DNA of 64,000 nucleotides, from assembly GCF_001570805.1 (NCBI RefSeq), contig NZ_BCSJ01000013.1, positions 124,001 through 188,000 of the forward strand. Direction: 5' to 3'. A program made the translations under genes and the position numbers. The stretch is from Brevibacterium epidermidis NBRC 14811 (GTDB lineage Bacteria > Actinomycetota > Actinomycetes > Actinomycetales > Brevibacteriaceae). Under the pieces are notes generated by a model. That model was not told the DNA's origin and did no database searches. It saw nothing but the letters and a program-made list of their open reading frames with translations. Shown here piece after piece: positions 26,317-37,658 of the stretch; position 1 is the stretch's first letter, and every line of letters begins with the position of its first letter.

Positions 26317-27314
26317 GAGTCCCTTTCGCTGAGAATATAGCTGACCATGTCTTTGAGTCGGTTCGTGTAGCCCCACTCGTTGTCGTACCAGGCCACGACC
26401 TTGATCTGGTCTCCCAGCACCATCGTGAGCTTGGAATCCACGATCGCCGAGGCGGTCGTGCCGACGATGTCACTGGAGACGAGTTCGTCGGTGGAGAAAT
26501 CGAGGTAGGGTGATTCGTCCGCCGCGGAGGCGAGGATCGCGTTGACTTCGTCGCGGTCGGCGCTCTTGGCCGTGGTGAAGGTGAAGTCGATGATCGATCC
26601 GGCGGGCACGGGCACGCGAACGGCCAGACCGTCGAGCTTGCCCTCGAGGTGGGGCATGACCCGGCCGACCGTGCGTGCGGCTCCGGTTGTGGTGGGCACG
26701 ATGTTGACGGCCGCGGCGCGGGCGCGGCGCAGGTCCCGGTGAGGTCCGTCGACGAGCATCTGATCACCGGTGTAGGCGTGGACGGTGTTGAGCAGTCCGG
26801 TTTCGACGCCGAGGGCGTCGTCGAGGGCCTTGACCACGGTGGCCATGCAGTTCGTCGTGCATGAGGCATTCGAGACGACGGAGTGCTTGGCCGAATCGAA
26901 GATGTCTTCGTTCACGCCCATGACGAGGGTCGCGTCGACGTCCTTTCCGGGGGCGGAGAGCACGACGGTCTTCACGGTGCCGCCGAGGTGTGCCTCGGCC
27001 TGGTCCTGGCGAGTGAAGCGTCCGGTGGATTCGACGACGAGTTCGACATTGTGCGAACTCCAGTCGATGGCGGACGGGTCGGCTTGGCTGGTGACTGCGA
27101 TCTCTCGTCCGTCGACGATGATCGCCTCGTCGGCGGCGTCGACGTCATGGTCGAAGCGCGGCCACACGGAGTCGTGGGAGAGCAGATGGGCCAGGGTCGT
27201 CGTATCGGTGAGATCGTTGATGGCCACGACCTCGAAATCGGTATCGGGTTCGAGGGACAGACGGAACAGGGCACGACCGATTCGGCCGAAGCCGTTGATG
27301 GCGATTCGTCTCAT
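26313..27314 (-). CDS. gap: Glyceraldehyde-3-phosphate dehydrogenase
   Basis: A 333-residue enzyme that oxidises and phosphorylates glyceraldehyde 3-phosphate. The Rossmann motif INGFGRIGR is at 6-14, and Asp34 (INDLTD) points to NAD rather than NADP. The catalytic Cys152 lies in SNASCTTNC with partner His near 179. WYDNEWGY near the C-terminus is standard. It starts nine bases after whiA and is coupled to pgk. This is the glycolytic type by context. Confidence 0.95.
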   Translation of the reverse strand: MRRIAINGFGRIGRALFRLSLEPDTDFEVVAINDLTDTTTLAHLLSHDSVWPRFDHDVDAADEAIIVDGREIAVTSQADPSAIDWSSHNVELVVESTGRFTRQDQAEAHLGGTVKTVVLSAPGKDVDATLVMGVNEDIFDSAKHSVVSNASCTTNCMATVVKALDDALGVETGLLNTVHAYTGDQMLVDGPHRDLRRARAAAVNIVPTTTGAARTVGRVMPHLEGKLDGLAVRVPVPAGSIIDFTFTTAKSADRDEVNAILASAADESPYLDFSTDELVSSDIVGTTASAIVDSKLTMVLGDQIKVVAWYDNEWGYTNRLKDMVSYILSERDS

Positions 27315-27323
27315 GCCTCGATC

Positions 27324-28307
27324 TTAGCGATCTTCGAGCATTTCCGGGGTGAGACTGGCTTCGGTGCCGGGAATTCCCAGTTCTTCCGCATGCTTGTCCG
27401 CTGTGGACAGCAGCCTGCGGATCCGTCCGGCCACCGCGTCCTTCGTCATCGGCGGGTCGGCGAGCTGGCCGAGTTCCTCGAGGGAGGCCTGCTTGTGGGT
27501 GACGCGCAGCTGACCGGCATAGCGGAGGTGTTCGGGGACCTCGTCGCCGAGGATCTCCAGTGCCCGTTCGACGCGGGCACCGGCGGCCACAGCGGCACGT
27601 GCTGAGCGGCGCAGGTTCGCATCGTCGAAGTTCGCCAGTCGGTTCGCGGTCGCTCGGACTTCCCGGCGCATCCGCCGTTCCTCCCAGACCAGTACGGCGC
27701 TGTGGGAGCCCATACGGGTGAGCAGTGCGGCGATATCGTCTCCGTCGCGGATGACGACACGGTCGACTCCGCGGACTTCGCGGGCTTTCGCACTTAGTCC
27801 GAGTCGGCGGGCGGCACCGACGAGGGCAAGGGCCGCCTCGGGGCCGGGGCAGGTGACCTCGAGGGCCGAGGAGCGTCCCGGTTCCGTCAGGGAACCGTGG
27901 GCGAGGAAGGCTCCGCGCCAAGCGGCCTCGGCATCGGCGACGGAGCCGTTGACGATGGCCGAGGGCAGTCCGCGTACGGGGCGGCCGCGGTTGTCGACGA
28001 GTCCGGTCTGACGGGCCAGGGCTCCCCCGTCACGGGTGACGCGCAGAAGGTAGCGGTTGGAACGGCGGATCCCGGCGGCGTTGATGACGACGATGTCGGC
28101 ATGCTGACCGTAGAGGTCCTTGATCTCCGCGCGCAGTCGTTTGGCGGCCTGGGCGGTGTCGAGTTCGGCTTCGAGGACGATCGAGCCGTTGACGAGGTGG
28201 AGGGCGGAGGAGAAGCGGAAGATCGAGGACACCTCGGCCTTGCGCGCGGAGGTGCGGGTGATCTTCACTCGCGCCAACTCATCCTTGACCTGAGCGGTCA
28301 GTGCCAT
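27324..28307 (-). CDS. whiA: WhiA, sporulation/division regulator homologue
   Basis: A 327-residue WhiA protein, with an N-terminal LAGLIDADG-like domain that has lost the nuclease residues and a C-terminal helix-turn-helix ([24 protein letters not shown]). WhiA is a conserved Gram-positive DNA-binding protein that controls division genes in Streptomyces. The ATG at 28307 has AGGAGG seven bases upstream. It follows yvcK by 25 bases in the conserved rapZ-yvcK-whiA order. Confidence 0.95.
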   Translation of the reverse strand: MALTAQVKDELARVKITRTSARKAEVSSIFRFSSALHLVNGSIVLEAELDTAQAAKRLRAEIKDLYGQHADIVVINAAGIRRSNRYLLRVTRDGGALARQTGLVDNRGRPVRGLPSAIVNGSVADAEAAWRGAFLAHGSLTEPGRSSALEVTCPGPEAALALVGAARRLGLSAKAREVRGVDRVVIRDGDDIAALLTRMGSHSAVLVWEERRMRREVRATANRLANFDDANLRRSARAAVAAGARVERALEILGDEVPEHLRYAGQLRVTHKQASLEELGQLADPPMTKDAVAGRIRRLLSTADKHAEELGIPGTEASLTPEMLEDR

Positions 28308-28332
28308 AGCTCGTCCTCCTGCACCTGAATTG

Positions 28333-29328
28333 CTACCACTGCTCGGCGACGCCGATCCCGGCGTCCAACAACATGTCACGGTAGCATGCCGCCAGTTTGA
28401 GGCTGTCATGCTGTCCCTGTCTGCGTGAGCGCAGGGGGCGCTCCCAGAGTTTCGCCCCGAACATGTCTTCGGCCCGCTGCGGCAGGTCGGGTTCGAGGTC
28501 CGTGGCCGCCTCGTCGACGAGGACATAGTCCAAGGTCAGTGAGCGGGCATGACGGTGCAGGGAGACGAGGTGTTCGCCGAGGCTCAGATCCTTCGTCTCA
28601 CCGTCGGTGGAGCTGAGGTTGAGCGTGAGGGATTTCACCGCCTTCGAGGCCACGATGGCTTCCGCCAGCGAGGGCACGAGGAGGTGCGGCATCACCGAGG
28701 TGTACCAGGAGCCGGGGCCGAGGTTGAGGACATCGGCTTCCTCCACGGCTTCGATCGTCTCGTACCGGGCCGGCGGGGCCGCCGGATCGAGGCGCACGGT
28801 TTCGACGTGCCCGATGGTCGAGGCGAGCACGGACTGACCGCGCACGACCTGGAACGAGCCGGGGAACTTCACATCGGCTTCGATCGTCAGCGGCACCGAG
28901 GACATCGGCAGCACACGACCGTGGGCGCGGAGCAGTCGGGCCATCCAGTCGAGGCCGGCCACATGGTCGCCGTGGATCTGCCAGAGTGCGGCGATGAGCA
29001 GGTTGCCCACCGCATGGCCGTGCAGCTCCCCTGTGGATTCGAAACGGTGCTGGATGACGTCGCGCCAGGTCTGGCCCCAGGTGCCGTCGTCGCAGAGCGC
29101 GGCCAGAGCCATCCGCAGATCGCCGGGAGGCAGTCCGCCCAGTTCGTCGCGCAGACGTCCGGAGGAGCCTCCGTCGTCGGCGACGGTGACGACGGCTGTG
29201 AGGTCTTCGGTGAGCAGACGGAACGCCCTCAGCGCCGCGTAGAGTCCGTGGCCGCCACCGAAGGAGACGATGTTGGGTCCATCGTTCTGTGCGCCCGTGG
29301 TGATGACGGGCAGGTCTTCGGTCTCCAT
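28333..29328 (-). CDS. yvcK: YvcK/CofD-like gluconeogenesis factor
   Basis: A 331-residue CofD-superfamily protein. The nucleotide-binding stretch [15 protein letters not shown] is near 22-36, followed by [23 protein letters not shown], the family hallmark. Homologues bind UDP-GlcNAc and affect cell shape and growth on gluconeogenic carbon. The ATG at 29328 lies one base after the rapZ stop, so translation is likely coupled. Confidence 0.92.
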   Translation of the reverse strand: METEDLPVITTGAQNDGPNIVSFGGGHGLYAALRAFRLLTEDLTAVVTVADDGGSSGRLRDELGGLPPGDLRMALAALCDDGTWGQTWRDVIQHRFESTGELHGHAVGNLLIAALWQIHGDHVAGLDWMARLLRAHGRVLPMSSVPLTIEADVKFPGSFQVVRGQSVLASTIGHVETVRLDPAAPPARYETIEAVEEADVLNLGPGSWYTSVMPHLLVPSLAEAIVASKAVKSLTLNLSSTDGETKDLSLGEHLVSLHRHARSLTLDYVLVDEAATDLEPDLPQRAEDMFGAKLWERPLRSRRQGQHDSLKLAACYRDMLLDAGIGVAEQW

Positions 29329-29329
29329 G

Positions 29330-30220
29330 TCATTCTCTTCCCAGATCGCGGTGGCGCACGGTCACGGGAATGCCGGTCTGGGCTGAGAGCAGCCGTCCGA
29401 CTCGTTCGCTGATCGCTACGGAACGGTGTTTGCCGCCGGTGCAGCCGATGCCGATCATCGCGTAGCCGCGTCCCTCGTGCAGGTAGCCCTCGGCCACTGT
29501 GGACAGGGTTGCGGCATAGCGATCGATGAATTCCTCGGCGCCGTTCTGCTCGAGGACGTACTCCGCGACATCGGAATCGAGTCCGTTGTGTCCGCGCAGG
29601 TGGGGAATCCAGTACGGGTTCGGCAGGAAGCGGACGTCGGCGATGTGGTCGGCGTCCTTCGGCAGTCCGTATTTGAATCCGAAGCTCATCACCGTCAGCC
29701 GCAGCGGTGGTGTGTCGTCGTCGCTGAAGCGCTTGCGCACCTCTGCGGAGAGCTGGTGCACGTTGAGGTCGGAGGTGTCGACGATGATGTCGGCACGGTG
29801 CTTCAGCGACTCGAGTTCGACGCGTTCGGCTTCGATGCCTTCGAGCAGGGTCCCCTCCCCCTGCAGAGGATGGGGTCGCCTCGTCGATTCGAAGCGGCGG
29901 ACGAGGACTTCGTCGGAGGCGTCGAGGAAGACGATGCGCAGAGACAGACCCTGATCGACGAAATCGCTGATCGTCGCCTGCAGCTCGGCGTACTTCGTTC
30001 TGCCCTTGGCGTCGATGACGACTGCGATCTTCGGCAGGGCGCCGTCGGCGCGGGCGACGAGTTCGACGAGCGGACGCATCATCTGCGGCGGCAGATTGTC
30101 GACGACGTACCAGTCCATGTCTTCGAGCACGTTGGCCACGGTGGTGCGGCCCGCTCCGGACATGCCGGCGACGAGCACTACCTCGATGGGGTGGTCGGAT
30201 CCGTTCGATTCGGCCTGCAT
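29330..30220 (-). CDS. rapZ: RapZ-family nucleotide-binding protein
   Basis: A 296-residue YvcJ/RapZ protein. The Walker A-like motif reads GMSGAGRTT, with Arg in place of the usual Lys, a substitution common in actinobacterial members. DNLPP follows at about 43-47. The C-terminal domain has FGFKYGLP, DVRFLPNPYW and GCTGGKHRSV. RapZ binds sRNA in enterobacteria; the role here is unclear. I chose ATG 30220, ten bases after AGGAGG. A GTG at 30226, four bases after it, is equally possible. Confidence 0.92.
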   Translation of the reverse strand: MQAESNGSDHPIEVVLVAGMSGAGRTTVANVLEDMDWYVVDNLPPQMMRPLVELVARADGALPKIAVVIDAKGRTKYAELQATISDFVDQGLSLRIVFLDASDEVLVRRFESTRRPHPLQGEGTLLEGIEAERVELESLKHRADIIVDTSDLNVHQLSAEVRKRFSDDDTPPLRLTVMSFGFKYGLPKDADHIADVRFLPNPYWIPHLRGHNGLDSDVAEYVLEQNGAEEFIDRYAATLSTVAEGYLHEGRGYAMIGIGCTGGKHRSVAISERVGRLLSAQTGIPVTVRHRDLGRE

Positions 30221-30304
30221 GCTCACACGTCCTCCTCTGATGGTGCCCGTTCGGTCGGTGGGCACTGTGTCTCTCGGCTCTACTCTAGGGCAGAATTGCA
30301 GTGC

Positions 30305-32164
30305 TCAGTCGGCCAGAGCCGCGATGATCTTCGCTGCGAGTGAGGGACCGATTCCCTTGACCTCGCAGATCTCCTCTGCGGTGGCCGCGCGGACCTTCTT
30401 CACGGACCCGAAATGGCGCAGCAGAGCGGTGCGCTTCGATTCTCCAAGGCCCGGAATATTGTCGAGGACGGAGCTCGTCATCGCCTTCGCACGTTTGGAC
30501 CGGTGGTAGGTGATGGCGAAGCGGTGGGCCTCGTCGCGCAGTCGCTGCATGAGGAAGAGCCCTTCGGAGTTGCGCGGGAGGATCACGGGGAACGGGTCGT
30601 TCGGAACCCAGATCTCTTCGAGGCGTTTGGCCAGACCGACGACGGAGATGTCGATGATTCCGAGATCGTTCAGTGCCCGCGTGGCGGCGGCGACCTGCGG
30701 GCCTGCGCCGTCGACGACGAGGAGGCTGGGCCGGTAGCCGAAGCGCTCATCGGGTTCCTCGGAGGTCATCTGCTCGAGGTAGCGGCTGAAACGACGGGAG
30801 ACGACGTCGTACATCGAAGCCGTATCGTCGGCCGCGGCTTCACCGTGGATGGCGAAGTGTCGGTAATCGCGCTTCTTCGCCATTCCGTCTTCGAACACGA
30901 CGAGAGAAGCGACGACGTTCGATCCCTGGGTGTGGGAGATGTCGATGCATTCGATGCGAAGCGGGGCTTCCGGCAGATCGAGATGCTCCTGGATCTCCTT
31001 GAGAGCCTGGCTGCGGGTCGTCAGGTCGGAGGAGCGTTTGAGTTTGTGCTGGATGAGCGCTTCCTTCGCGTTCTTCGCAACGGTCTCGAGAGCCGCCTTC
31101 TTCTCGCCGCGCTCGGGCACGCGCACGGTCACCCGGGAGCCGCGCTGCTCGCTCAGCCAAGCCTCCAGGGAGTCCAGGTCCGCCGGCAGGGTGTCGACGA
31201 GGATCTCCTTCGGGATGGCGTCGGCGTCGAGTCCGGAGTATGCCTGTCGCAGGTAATCCGTGGTCAGTTCCGCGGGTGTGTGATCATCGGAGCGTTCGAT
31301 GATCCAGCCGCGCTGGCCGCGGATGCGGCCCTGGCGGACATGGAAGACCTGGACGGAGGCTTCGAGCTCTTCGGTGACGAGGGCGAAGATATCGCAGTCG
31401 GCACTGACGGAGAGAACCACGGCAGACTTGTCGAGAACCTTCTGCAGGGCAGAGATCTCGTCGCGCAGACCGGCCGCTCGTTCGTAGTCGAGTTCGGCTG
31501 CCGCGTTGGCCATCTCCTTCTGACGGTGGCTGATGAAGCGACCGGTGTTGCCTGACATGAAGTCGGAGATGCTGCGAGCCAGGTCTCTGTGATCGTCTTT
31601 GCTGATCTGGCCCACGCAGGGAGCGGCGCATTTGTCGATATAGCCCAGCAGGCAGGGCCTGCCGCTGCGTTCTGCCCGTCGATACACCCCGGAGGTGCAG
31701 GTGCGCATCGGGAAGGCCTTGAGCAGCAGGTCGAGGGTGTCCTTGATCGCCCACACCTGAGCGAAGGGACCGAAGTACTTCACTCCCTTGCGTCGCTTTC
31801 CGCGGGTGATGAAGGCACGCGGTACCTCGTCGTTCATCGTGATCGCAAGGTACGGGTAGGACTTGTCGTCGCGGAACATGACGTTGAACCGCGGGTTGAA
31901 CTCGTTGATCCACGTCCATTCGAGCTGCAGAGCTTCGACCTCGGTGTCGACGACGGTCCATTCCACCGAATTCGCGGTGTGGACCATCGTCGAAGTGCGA
32001 GGATGCAGCTGTGCAGGGTTGGCGAAGTACGAGTTGAGTCGGTTGCGGAGGTTCTTCGCCTTTCCGACATAGATCACCCGTCGGTCGGGGTCACGGAACT
32101 TGTAGACCCCGGCCGAGGTGGGGATCGACCCGGTGGCCGGACGGTAGGTGGATGGTTCAGGCAT
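30305..32164 (-). CDS. uvrC: UvrC, excinuclease subunit
   Basis: A 619-residue dual-incision nuclease of nucleotide excision repair. The GIY-YIG domain (about 17-95) contains GVYKFRDPDRRVIYVGKAKNLR. A UvrB-binding UVR motif lies near 205-240, and the C-terminal RNase H-like endonuclease has IECIDISHTQG and VVDGAGPQV. Two helix-hairpin-helix units (NIPGLGESKR, VKGIGPSLA) close the protein. It starts five bases after the uvrA stop, so the two share a message. Confidence 0.95.
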   Translation of the reverse strand: MPEPSTYRPATGSIPTSAGVYKFRDPDRRVIYVGKAKNLRNRLNSYFANPAQLHPRTSTMVHTANSVEWTVVDTEVEALQLEWTWINEFNPRFNVMFRDDKSYPYLAITMNDEVPRAFITRGKRRKGVKYFGPFAQVWAIKDTLDLLLKAFPMRTCTSGVYRRAERSGRPCLLGYIDKCAAPCVGQISKDDHRDLARSISDFMSGNTGRFISHRQKEMANAAAELDYERAAGLRDEISALQKVLDKSAVVLSVSADCDIFALVTEELEASVQVFHVRQGRIRGQRGWIIERSDDHTPAELTTDYLRQAYSGLDADAIPKEILVDTLPADLDSLEAWLSEQRGSRVTVRVPERGEKKAALETVAKNAKEALIQHKLKRSSDLTTRSQALKEIQEHLDLPEAPLRIECIDISHTQGSNVVASLVVFEDGMAKKRDYRHFAIHGEAAADDTASMYDVVSRRFSRYLEQMTSEEPDERFGYRPSLLVVDGAGPQVAAATRALNDLGIIDISVVGLAKRLEEIWVPNDPFPVILPRNSEGLFLMQRLRDEAHRFAITYHRSKRAKAMTSSVLDNIPGLGESKRTALLRHFGSVKKVRAATAEEICEVKGIGPSLAAKIIAALAD

Positions 32165-32169
32165 TCGGA

Positions 32170-35043
32170 TCAGGGCTTGAGCATCGGTTTGAGGAACCGT
32201 CCGGTGTGCGACTCGGTCACCTCAGCGACCTCTTCGGGAGTGCCCTGGGCGATGATCTGCCCACCGCCGCGGCCACCCTCGGGTCCGAGGTCGATGATGT
32301 GATCAGCGTTGCCGATGACGTCGAGGTTGTGCTCGATGACGATGACCGTATTGCCCTTGTCGACGAGTCCCTGGAGGACCATGAGCAGCTTCGAGATGTC
32401 CTCGAAGTGCAGACCGGTCGTCGGTTCGTCGAGCACATAGGCGGTGCGTCCACGGGAGCGCTTCTGCAATTCGGCCGCGAGTTTCACGCGCTGAGCCTCG
32501 CCACCGGAGAGAGTCGTGGCCGGCTGGCCGAGTCGGACATAGCCGAGCCCCACCTCGACGAGGGTCTTGAGGTGTCGCGAGATCGCGGGGATCGCGGCGA
32601 AGAAGTCGTTGGCCTCTTCGATGGGCATGTCGAGGACTTCGGCGATGTTCTTGCCCTTGAAGGTGACTTCCAGGGTCTCCCGGTTGTACCGGGCGCCCTG
32701 GCAGACCTCACAGGGGACGTAGACGTCGGGCAGGAAGTTCATCTCGATCTTGATCGTGCCGTCGCCGCTGCAGTTCTCGCAGCGTCCGCCCTTGACGTTG
32801 AAGGAGAACCGTCCGGGCAGGTAACCGCGGACCTTCGCCGATTCGGTTTCGGCGAACAGCCGGCGCACATGGTCGAAGACGCCGGTGTAGGTGGCCGGGT
32901 TCGATCGCGGGGTGCGGCCGATCGGCGACTGGTCGACGTGGACGACCTTGTCGAGGTTGTCCAGACCGGTCACGCGCTTGTGCCGTCCGGGGACCCGTGA
33001 GGCGCCGTTGAGGACGTTCGCCATCTGCGTGTAGAGGATCTCGTTGACCAGAGTCGATTTGCCCGAACCCGAGACGCCGGTGACGGCTGTGAGCACACCG
33101 AGAGGGAAGGACACTGTGACGTCACGGAGGTTGTTCTCCACGGCCTTCTCGACGGTGACCAGCCGGTCCTTGTCGACGGGGCGGCGGGTCGGCGGAATCT
33201 GGATGGCGCGCCGACCGGCGAGGTAGTCGCCGGTGACCGATCCTGCGGCCTCCTTGAGACCGGGTACGGGACCGGAGTAGACGACCTCTCCCCCGTGCTC
33301 GCCGGCGCCGGGGCCGATGTCGACGATCCAGTCGGCGGATTCGATGGTGTCCTCATCGTGTTCGACGACGATCAGGGTGTTGCCGAGATCCTTGAGCTTG
33401 TTGAGAGTCTCGATGAGTCGGCGGTTGTCGCGCTGGTGCAGACCGATCGAGGGCTCGTCGAGGACGTAGAGGACGCCGACGAGACCGGAGCCGATCTGCG
33501 TGGCCAGGCGGATGCGCTGGGCCTCGCCGCCGGAGAGCGTCCCGGCGGCCCGGTTGAGGCTGAGGTAGTCGAGGCCGACGTCGAGGAGGAATCCGAGACG
33601 TGCGTTGATCTCCTTCATCACCTGCGCCGCCACGGCGGCATCGCGGTTGCTGAGTTCGAGGGAGCCGAGGAAGTCAGCCGCTTCGTCGAGGGCGAGTTCG
33701 GAGACCTCGGCGATGGACTTGTCACCGACCTTGACGGCGAGGATCTCCGGTTTGAGACGTGTGCCCTGGCAGCTCGCGCACGGGATCTCACGCATATAGG
33801 ACTCATAGCGTTCCCGCGACCACTCGGATTCGGTTTCCTCGTGTTTGCGCTGGATGTACTGGTAGACGCCCTCGAAGCCCGTCGAGTATGTGCGTTCACG
33901 ACCGAAGCGGTTCTTGTACTTGACGTGGACCTTGTAGTCCTTGCCCGTGAGGATCGCGGTCTTCGCGGTCTTCGGCAGCCTCTTCCACGGCGTCTTCATA
34001 TCGAAGCCGAGTTCGTCGCCGAGGCCCTTGAGCAGACGGTTGAAGTACTTCGAGACCTGTTTGCCGCCCGACCAAGGGGCGATGGCTCCGGAACCGAGGC
34101 TGAGGTCTTCGTCCGGGACGACGAGGTCTTCGTCGACCTGCAGGCGTGTGCCGATGCCGTCGCAGGTGGGGCAGGCTCCGAAGGGCGAGTTGAAGGAGAA
34201 CGAGCGCGGTTCGATCTCGTCGATCGTCAGCGGGTGCTCGTTCGGGCACGACATGTGTTCGGAGAAGGTGCGGGTCGTGCCTTCGTCGACGAGGTCGATG
34301 TCGATGCGTCCGTCTGCCAGTCCCAGTGCGGTCTCGACGGAGTCGGTCAGCCGCGGGCGCATTCCGGATTTGGCGACGAGGCGGTCGACGACCACGGAGA
34401 TCGTGTGCTTGTACTGCTTCTCCAGGGTCGGAGGTTCGCTCAGACTGATCTGCTCGCCGTCGACGATGGCTCGGGAGAAGCCCTTCGACTGCAGGTCGGT
34501 GAAGAGGTCGACGAATTCGCCCTTGCGGGAGCGGACGACGGGAGCGAGGACGAGGAACTTCGTGCGCTCCTCGAGTTCGAGCAGCTGGTCGACGATCTGC
34601 TGCGGGGTCTGCTTCGTGATGACCTCACCGCAGACGGGGCAGTGCGGGATGCCGATCCTTGCCCACAGCAGGCGGAGGAAGTCATAGACCTCGGTGATCG
34701 TGCCGACGGTCGAACGCGGGTTGCGCGAGGTCGACTTCTGGTCGATCGACACCGCCGGCGACAGGCCCTCGATGAAGTCGACATCGGGCTTGTCCATCTG
34801 CCCGAGGAACATCCGGGCATAGGAGGACAGGGATTCGACGTAGCGACGCTGTCCCTCGGCGAAGATCGTGTCGAAGGCCAGCGATGATTTGCCGGAACCG
34901 GACAAGCCGGTGAACACGACCATCGAGTCGCGCGGAAGCGCGATCTCGACGTTCTTGAGGTTGTGTGCTCGTGCGCCTTTGACCCACAGGGTGTCGAGAT
35001 GGGAGACGCCTGTCACTTGCTCACCGTTATTGGTTTTCATCAC
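32170..35043 (-). CDS. uvrA: UvrA, damage-recognition ATPase
   Basis: A 957-residue ABC-type ATPase that finds DNA lesions with UvrB. It has two split ABC domains: Walker [10 protein letters not shown] near 46-54 and GVSGSGKST near 655-663, with LSGGEAQR twice and DEPSIGL and DEPTTGL as Walker B. Zinc modules include CASCQGTR and CENCSG with CEVCQGARY. The start ATG at 35043 begins 54 bases after the helicase stop. I see no clear SOS operator in that gap. Confidence 0.95.
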   Translation of the reverse strand: MMKTNNGEQVTGVSHLDTLWVKGARAHNLKNVEIALPRDSMVVFTGLSGSGKSSLAFDTIFAEGQRRYVESLSSYARMFLGQMDKPDVDFIEGLSPAVSIDQKSTSRNPRSTVGTITEVYDFLRLLWARIGIPHCPVCGEVITKQTPQQIVDQLLELEERTKFLVLAPVVRSRKGEFVDLFTDLQSKGFSRAIVDGEQISLSEPPTLEKQYKHTISVVVDRLVAKSGMRPRLTDSVETALGLADGRIDIDLVDEGTTRTFSEHMSCPNEHPLTIDEIEPRSFSFNSPFGACPTCDGIGTRLQVDEDLVVPDEDLSLGSGAIAPWSGGKQVSKYFNRLLKGLGDELGFDMKTPWKRLPKTAKTAILTGKDYKVHVKYKNRFGRERTYSTGFEGVYQYIQRKHEETESEWSRERYESYMREIPCASCQGTRLKPEILAVKVGDKSIAEVSELALDEAADFLGSLELSNRDAAVAAQVMKEINARLGFLLDVGLDYLSLNRAAGTLSGGEAQRIRLATQIGSGLVGVLYVLDEPSIGLHQRDNRRLIETLNKLKDLGNTLIVVEHDEDTIESADWIVDIGPGAGEHGGEVVYSGPVPGLKEAAGSVTGDYLAGRRAIQIPPTRRPVDKDRLVTVEKAVENNLRDVTVSFPLGVLTAVTGVSGSGKSTLVNEILYTQMANVLNGASRVPGRHKRVTGLDNLDKVVHVDQSPIGRTPRSNPATYTGVFDHVRRLFAETESAKVRGYLPGRFSFNVKGGRCENCSGDGTIKIEMNFLPDVYVPCEVCQGARYNRETLEVTFKGKNIAEVLDMPIEEANDFFAAIPAISRHLKTLVEVGLGYVRLGQPATTLSGGEAQRVKLAAELQKRSRGRTAYVLDEPTTGLHFEDISKLLMVLQGLVDKGNTVIVIEHNLDVIGNADHIIDLGPEGGRGGGQIIAQGTPEEVAEVTESHTGRFLKPMLKP

Positions 35044-35097
35044 CTGACCACTGTATTACTCGGCACTGACATTGCTGTATTCGCAGCGGTTTCCGGC

Positions 35098-37593
35098 TCA
35101 TCTGCCGACCTCTCCGACGGAGAGGATGCGCAGTGCGATATCGCCGGTTTCGTCGCTGGCGGCCACGTCCACCTCGGCATCGATAGCCCAGTCCTTGTTG
35201 TCGTCGGGATCGGCGAGGATCTGTCGGACGCTCCATGTGTCTGAACCGGGTGTGATGTCGATATATTCCCGCCCGCGGGCCTTCTGGTCGACGTGCAGCT
35301 CCCCGTACTCGTCGTAGAAGTCCTCGATCGCGTCCTCCCAGGCGCGCGAGTCGAATCCGGATTCGGCGTCGAGTCGGCCGAGCTCCGTGTAGTTCGCGCG
35401 TTCGGCCAGCAGCACTCGGTGGAACATGGCATTGCGGATCTCTGCGGTGAAGACCTTCGTGTTCTCGGAGAAGCGGCGGTCGAGGGCCGGCAGATCATCG
35501 GAGTGTTCGGTGGGGTCGAGTCCCTGCAGCGTCCGCCATTCGTCGAGCAGTGATGAATCAGTCCGGGCGATGGTCTCTCCCAGCCATTCGATGATGGTCT
35601 CGAGCTCTTCGGTCCGGTTCTCCGCAGGGACGTTGTGGAGCAGCGCACGGTAGACGTCGGTGAGGTAGCGCAGCAGGCTGCCTTCGGCCCGGGCGAGGCT
35701 GTAGTAGCCGACGAACTGGGTGAAGCCCATGGCCTGCTCGATCATGTCGCGGACGACGGATTTGGGTTCGAAGCCGCCGCGGTTCAGCCATGGGTGGGTT
35801 TCGACGAAATGGTCGAAGGCCGGGTCGAGCATCTCGGCCAGGGGTGCGGGGCTTTCGATCTCGTCGAGGATCGTCATGCGTTCGGCGTATTCGACTCCTT
35901 CGGCTTTGAGCTCTGCCAGGGTCTCTCCCTTGATCCGGTCGAGTTGGCCCTTCAGGATCTGGAACGGCACCGAGGTGGTCGCCTCGACGATTGACACGAC
36001 GTCGAGGGCGTAGGTGTCGTCGTCTTCGTCGAGGAGTTCGAGTGCAGCGAGGACGAAGGGCGCGAGAGGCTGGTTGAGCGCGAACTGCGGGCCGAGGTCC
36101 TGGGTGGCGATGAGCTCGCTGCCGCGGACCTCGATGAGTCCGGCGTCGATGAGGGAACGTCCGATGCTGATCGCGGTCAGTTTGAGGTCGAGTCGGCGCT
36201 CCCGGGTCTCATGCGTCTTGTCGATGAAGTCGCTGATCGTCTTCACATCGGAGCCGGGGCGGGCGACGAGGTTGAGCAGCGTCGAATGGTCGATCTTCAT
36301 CCGCGGCCGCAGGATCTCGGATTCGCCTTCGATGAGTTTCGTGAAGGTCTCTTCGGACCAGCCGACGAACCCGACGGGGGCGGCTTTCTTCTTGACCTTC
36401 TTCTTTTTCTTCTTGTCATCGTTCGCGGCTTTGGCTTCGGCCTTGAGGTTGTCGATGACGTGTTCGGGTGCTTGGGCGACGACGTAGCCACGGGTGTCGA
36501 ATCCGGCGCGACCGGCACGTCCGGCGAGCTGTTGGAATTCGCGGACGCTGAGCCGACGCATCTTCCGCCCGTCGAACTTCGTCAGTCCGGTCAGGAGCAC
36601 GGAGCGGATGGGCACGTTGATGCCCACGCCGAGGGTGTCGGTGCCCGAGATGACGAGCAGCAGGCCTTTGAGCGCGAGCTGTTCGATGAGACGCCGATAC
36701 TTCGGCAGCATTCCGGCGTGGTGGACGCCGACGCCGTGCAGCAGCAGTTTGCGCAGGCTGGTCCCGAACCCCTTGCCGAAGGTGAAGCCCTTGATGGCTG
36801 CGGCGATCGCGGCTTTCTGCTCCTTGGAGGCGAGGTCGACCGAGAGCAGATTGGTCGCGAGGTCGATTGCTCCGTTCTGGGAGTAGGAGACGACGTAGAC
36901 CGGGGCTTTGTCGTTGCGGACGAGTCCGCGCAGAGTGTCCGACAGCGTCTCTGTCGAGTATTCGTAGTCGAGTGGGACCGGCCTGGTCGCAGAGGTGACC
37001 ACGGAGGAGTCGCGTCCGGTCGTCTCCGTCATGGTCCGTCGGATGTCTGTGGTGTCACCCAAGGTGGCGGACATGAGGACGAACTGGGTCTGCGGCATCT
37101 CGAGCAGCGGCACCTGCCAGGCCCACCCGCGGGAGGGGTCGGCGACATAGTGGAATTCGTCCATGACGACCATTCCGGCGTCGAGCATTCCGCCTTCGCG
37201 CAGCGCTTGGTTGGCCAGAATCTCTGCCGTGGCGCAGATGACGGGAGCATCTGCGTTGACCGTGGAGTCGCCGGTGATCATTCCGACGTTCTCCGCGCCG
37301 AAGGCGTTGATGAGGGAGAAGAACTTCTCACTCACGAGCGCCTTGAGCGGGGCCGTGTAGTAGGCCCGGATCCCTCGGGTGAAGGACTGGTAGAGGGCGA
37401 AGAGCGCGACGAGTGACTTCCCCGAACCCGTCGGGGTCGCCATGATCGTATTGTCGCCGGCGAGGATCGTGAGGAACGCCTCGTCCTGAGCCGGGTACGG
37501 CTCCACTCCGATCTCTTGGCAGTATTCGCCGAACGACTCATAGATCGTGTCGTCGTCCGCGAATTCCGCTGGGATCTCCTGCAATCTGGCCAC
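35098..37593 (-). CDS. DEAD/DEAH-box helicase with DUF3516-type C-terminus
   Basis: An 831-residue superfamily 2 helicase. Motif I is ATPTGSGKS at 52-60, motif II DEFH at 145-148, motif III SAT near 175-177 and motif VI QLAGRAGRAG at 355-364, the Ski2-like form. Between the helicase core and the C-terminal part is a lysine run (393-403) in a charged linker. The C-terminal half (about 410-831) matches the actinobacterial DUF3516 layout. I chose GTG 37593; the frame extends further but without a good ribosome site. It is divergent from the YciI gene. An RNA substrate is likely but not shown. Confidence 0.85.
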   Translation of the reverse strand: MARLQEIPAEFADDDTIYESFGEYCQEIGVEPYPAQDEAFLTILAGDNTIMATPTGSGKSLVALFALYQSFTRGIRAYYTAPLKALVSEKFFSLINAFGAENVGMITGDSTVNADAPVICATAEILANQALREGGMLDAGMVVMDEFHYVADPSRGWAWQVPLLEMPQTQFVLMSATLGDTTDIRRTMTETTGRDSSVVTSATRPVPLDYEYSTETLSDTLRGLVRNDKAPVYVVSYSQNGAIDLATNLLSVDLASKEQKAAIAAAIKGFTFGKGFGTSLRKLLLHGVGVHHAGMLPKYRRLIEQLALKGLLLVISGTDTLGVGINVPIRSVLLTGLTKFDGRKMRRLSVREFQQLAGRAGRAGFDTRGYVVAQAPEHVIDNLKAEAKAANDDKKKKKKVKKKAAPVGFVGWSEETFTKLIEGESEILRPRMKIDHSTLLNLVARPGSDVKTISDFIDKTHETRERRLDLKLTAISIGRSLIDAGLIEVRGSELIATQDLGPQFALNQPLAPFVLAALELLDEDDDTYALDVVSIVEATTSVPFQILKGQLDRIKGETLAELKAEGVEYAERMTILDEIESPAPLAEMLDPAFDHFVETHPWLNRGGFEPKSVVRDMIEQAMGFTQFVGYYSLARAEGSLLRYLTDVYRALLHNVPAENRTEELETIIEWLGETIARTDSSLLDEWRTLQGLDPTEHSDDLPALDRRFSENTKVFTAEIRNAMFHRVLLAERANYTELGRLDAESGFDSRAWEDAIEDFYDEYGELHVDQKARGREYIDITPGSDTWSVRQILADPDDNKDWAIDAEVDVAASDETGDIALRILSVGEVGR

Positions 37594-37658
37594 GCTGATG
37601 CACAGACCTTTCCGATTAGACTGGTTCCATCCTATTGCTCGACACCGAGGAGTCACAT

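Noticed and set aside
33295..34887. Open frame of 530 codons on the + strand opposite uvrA
   Set aside because: Low-complexity acidic antisense frame; uvrA is fully conserved on the minus strand.
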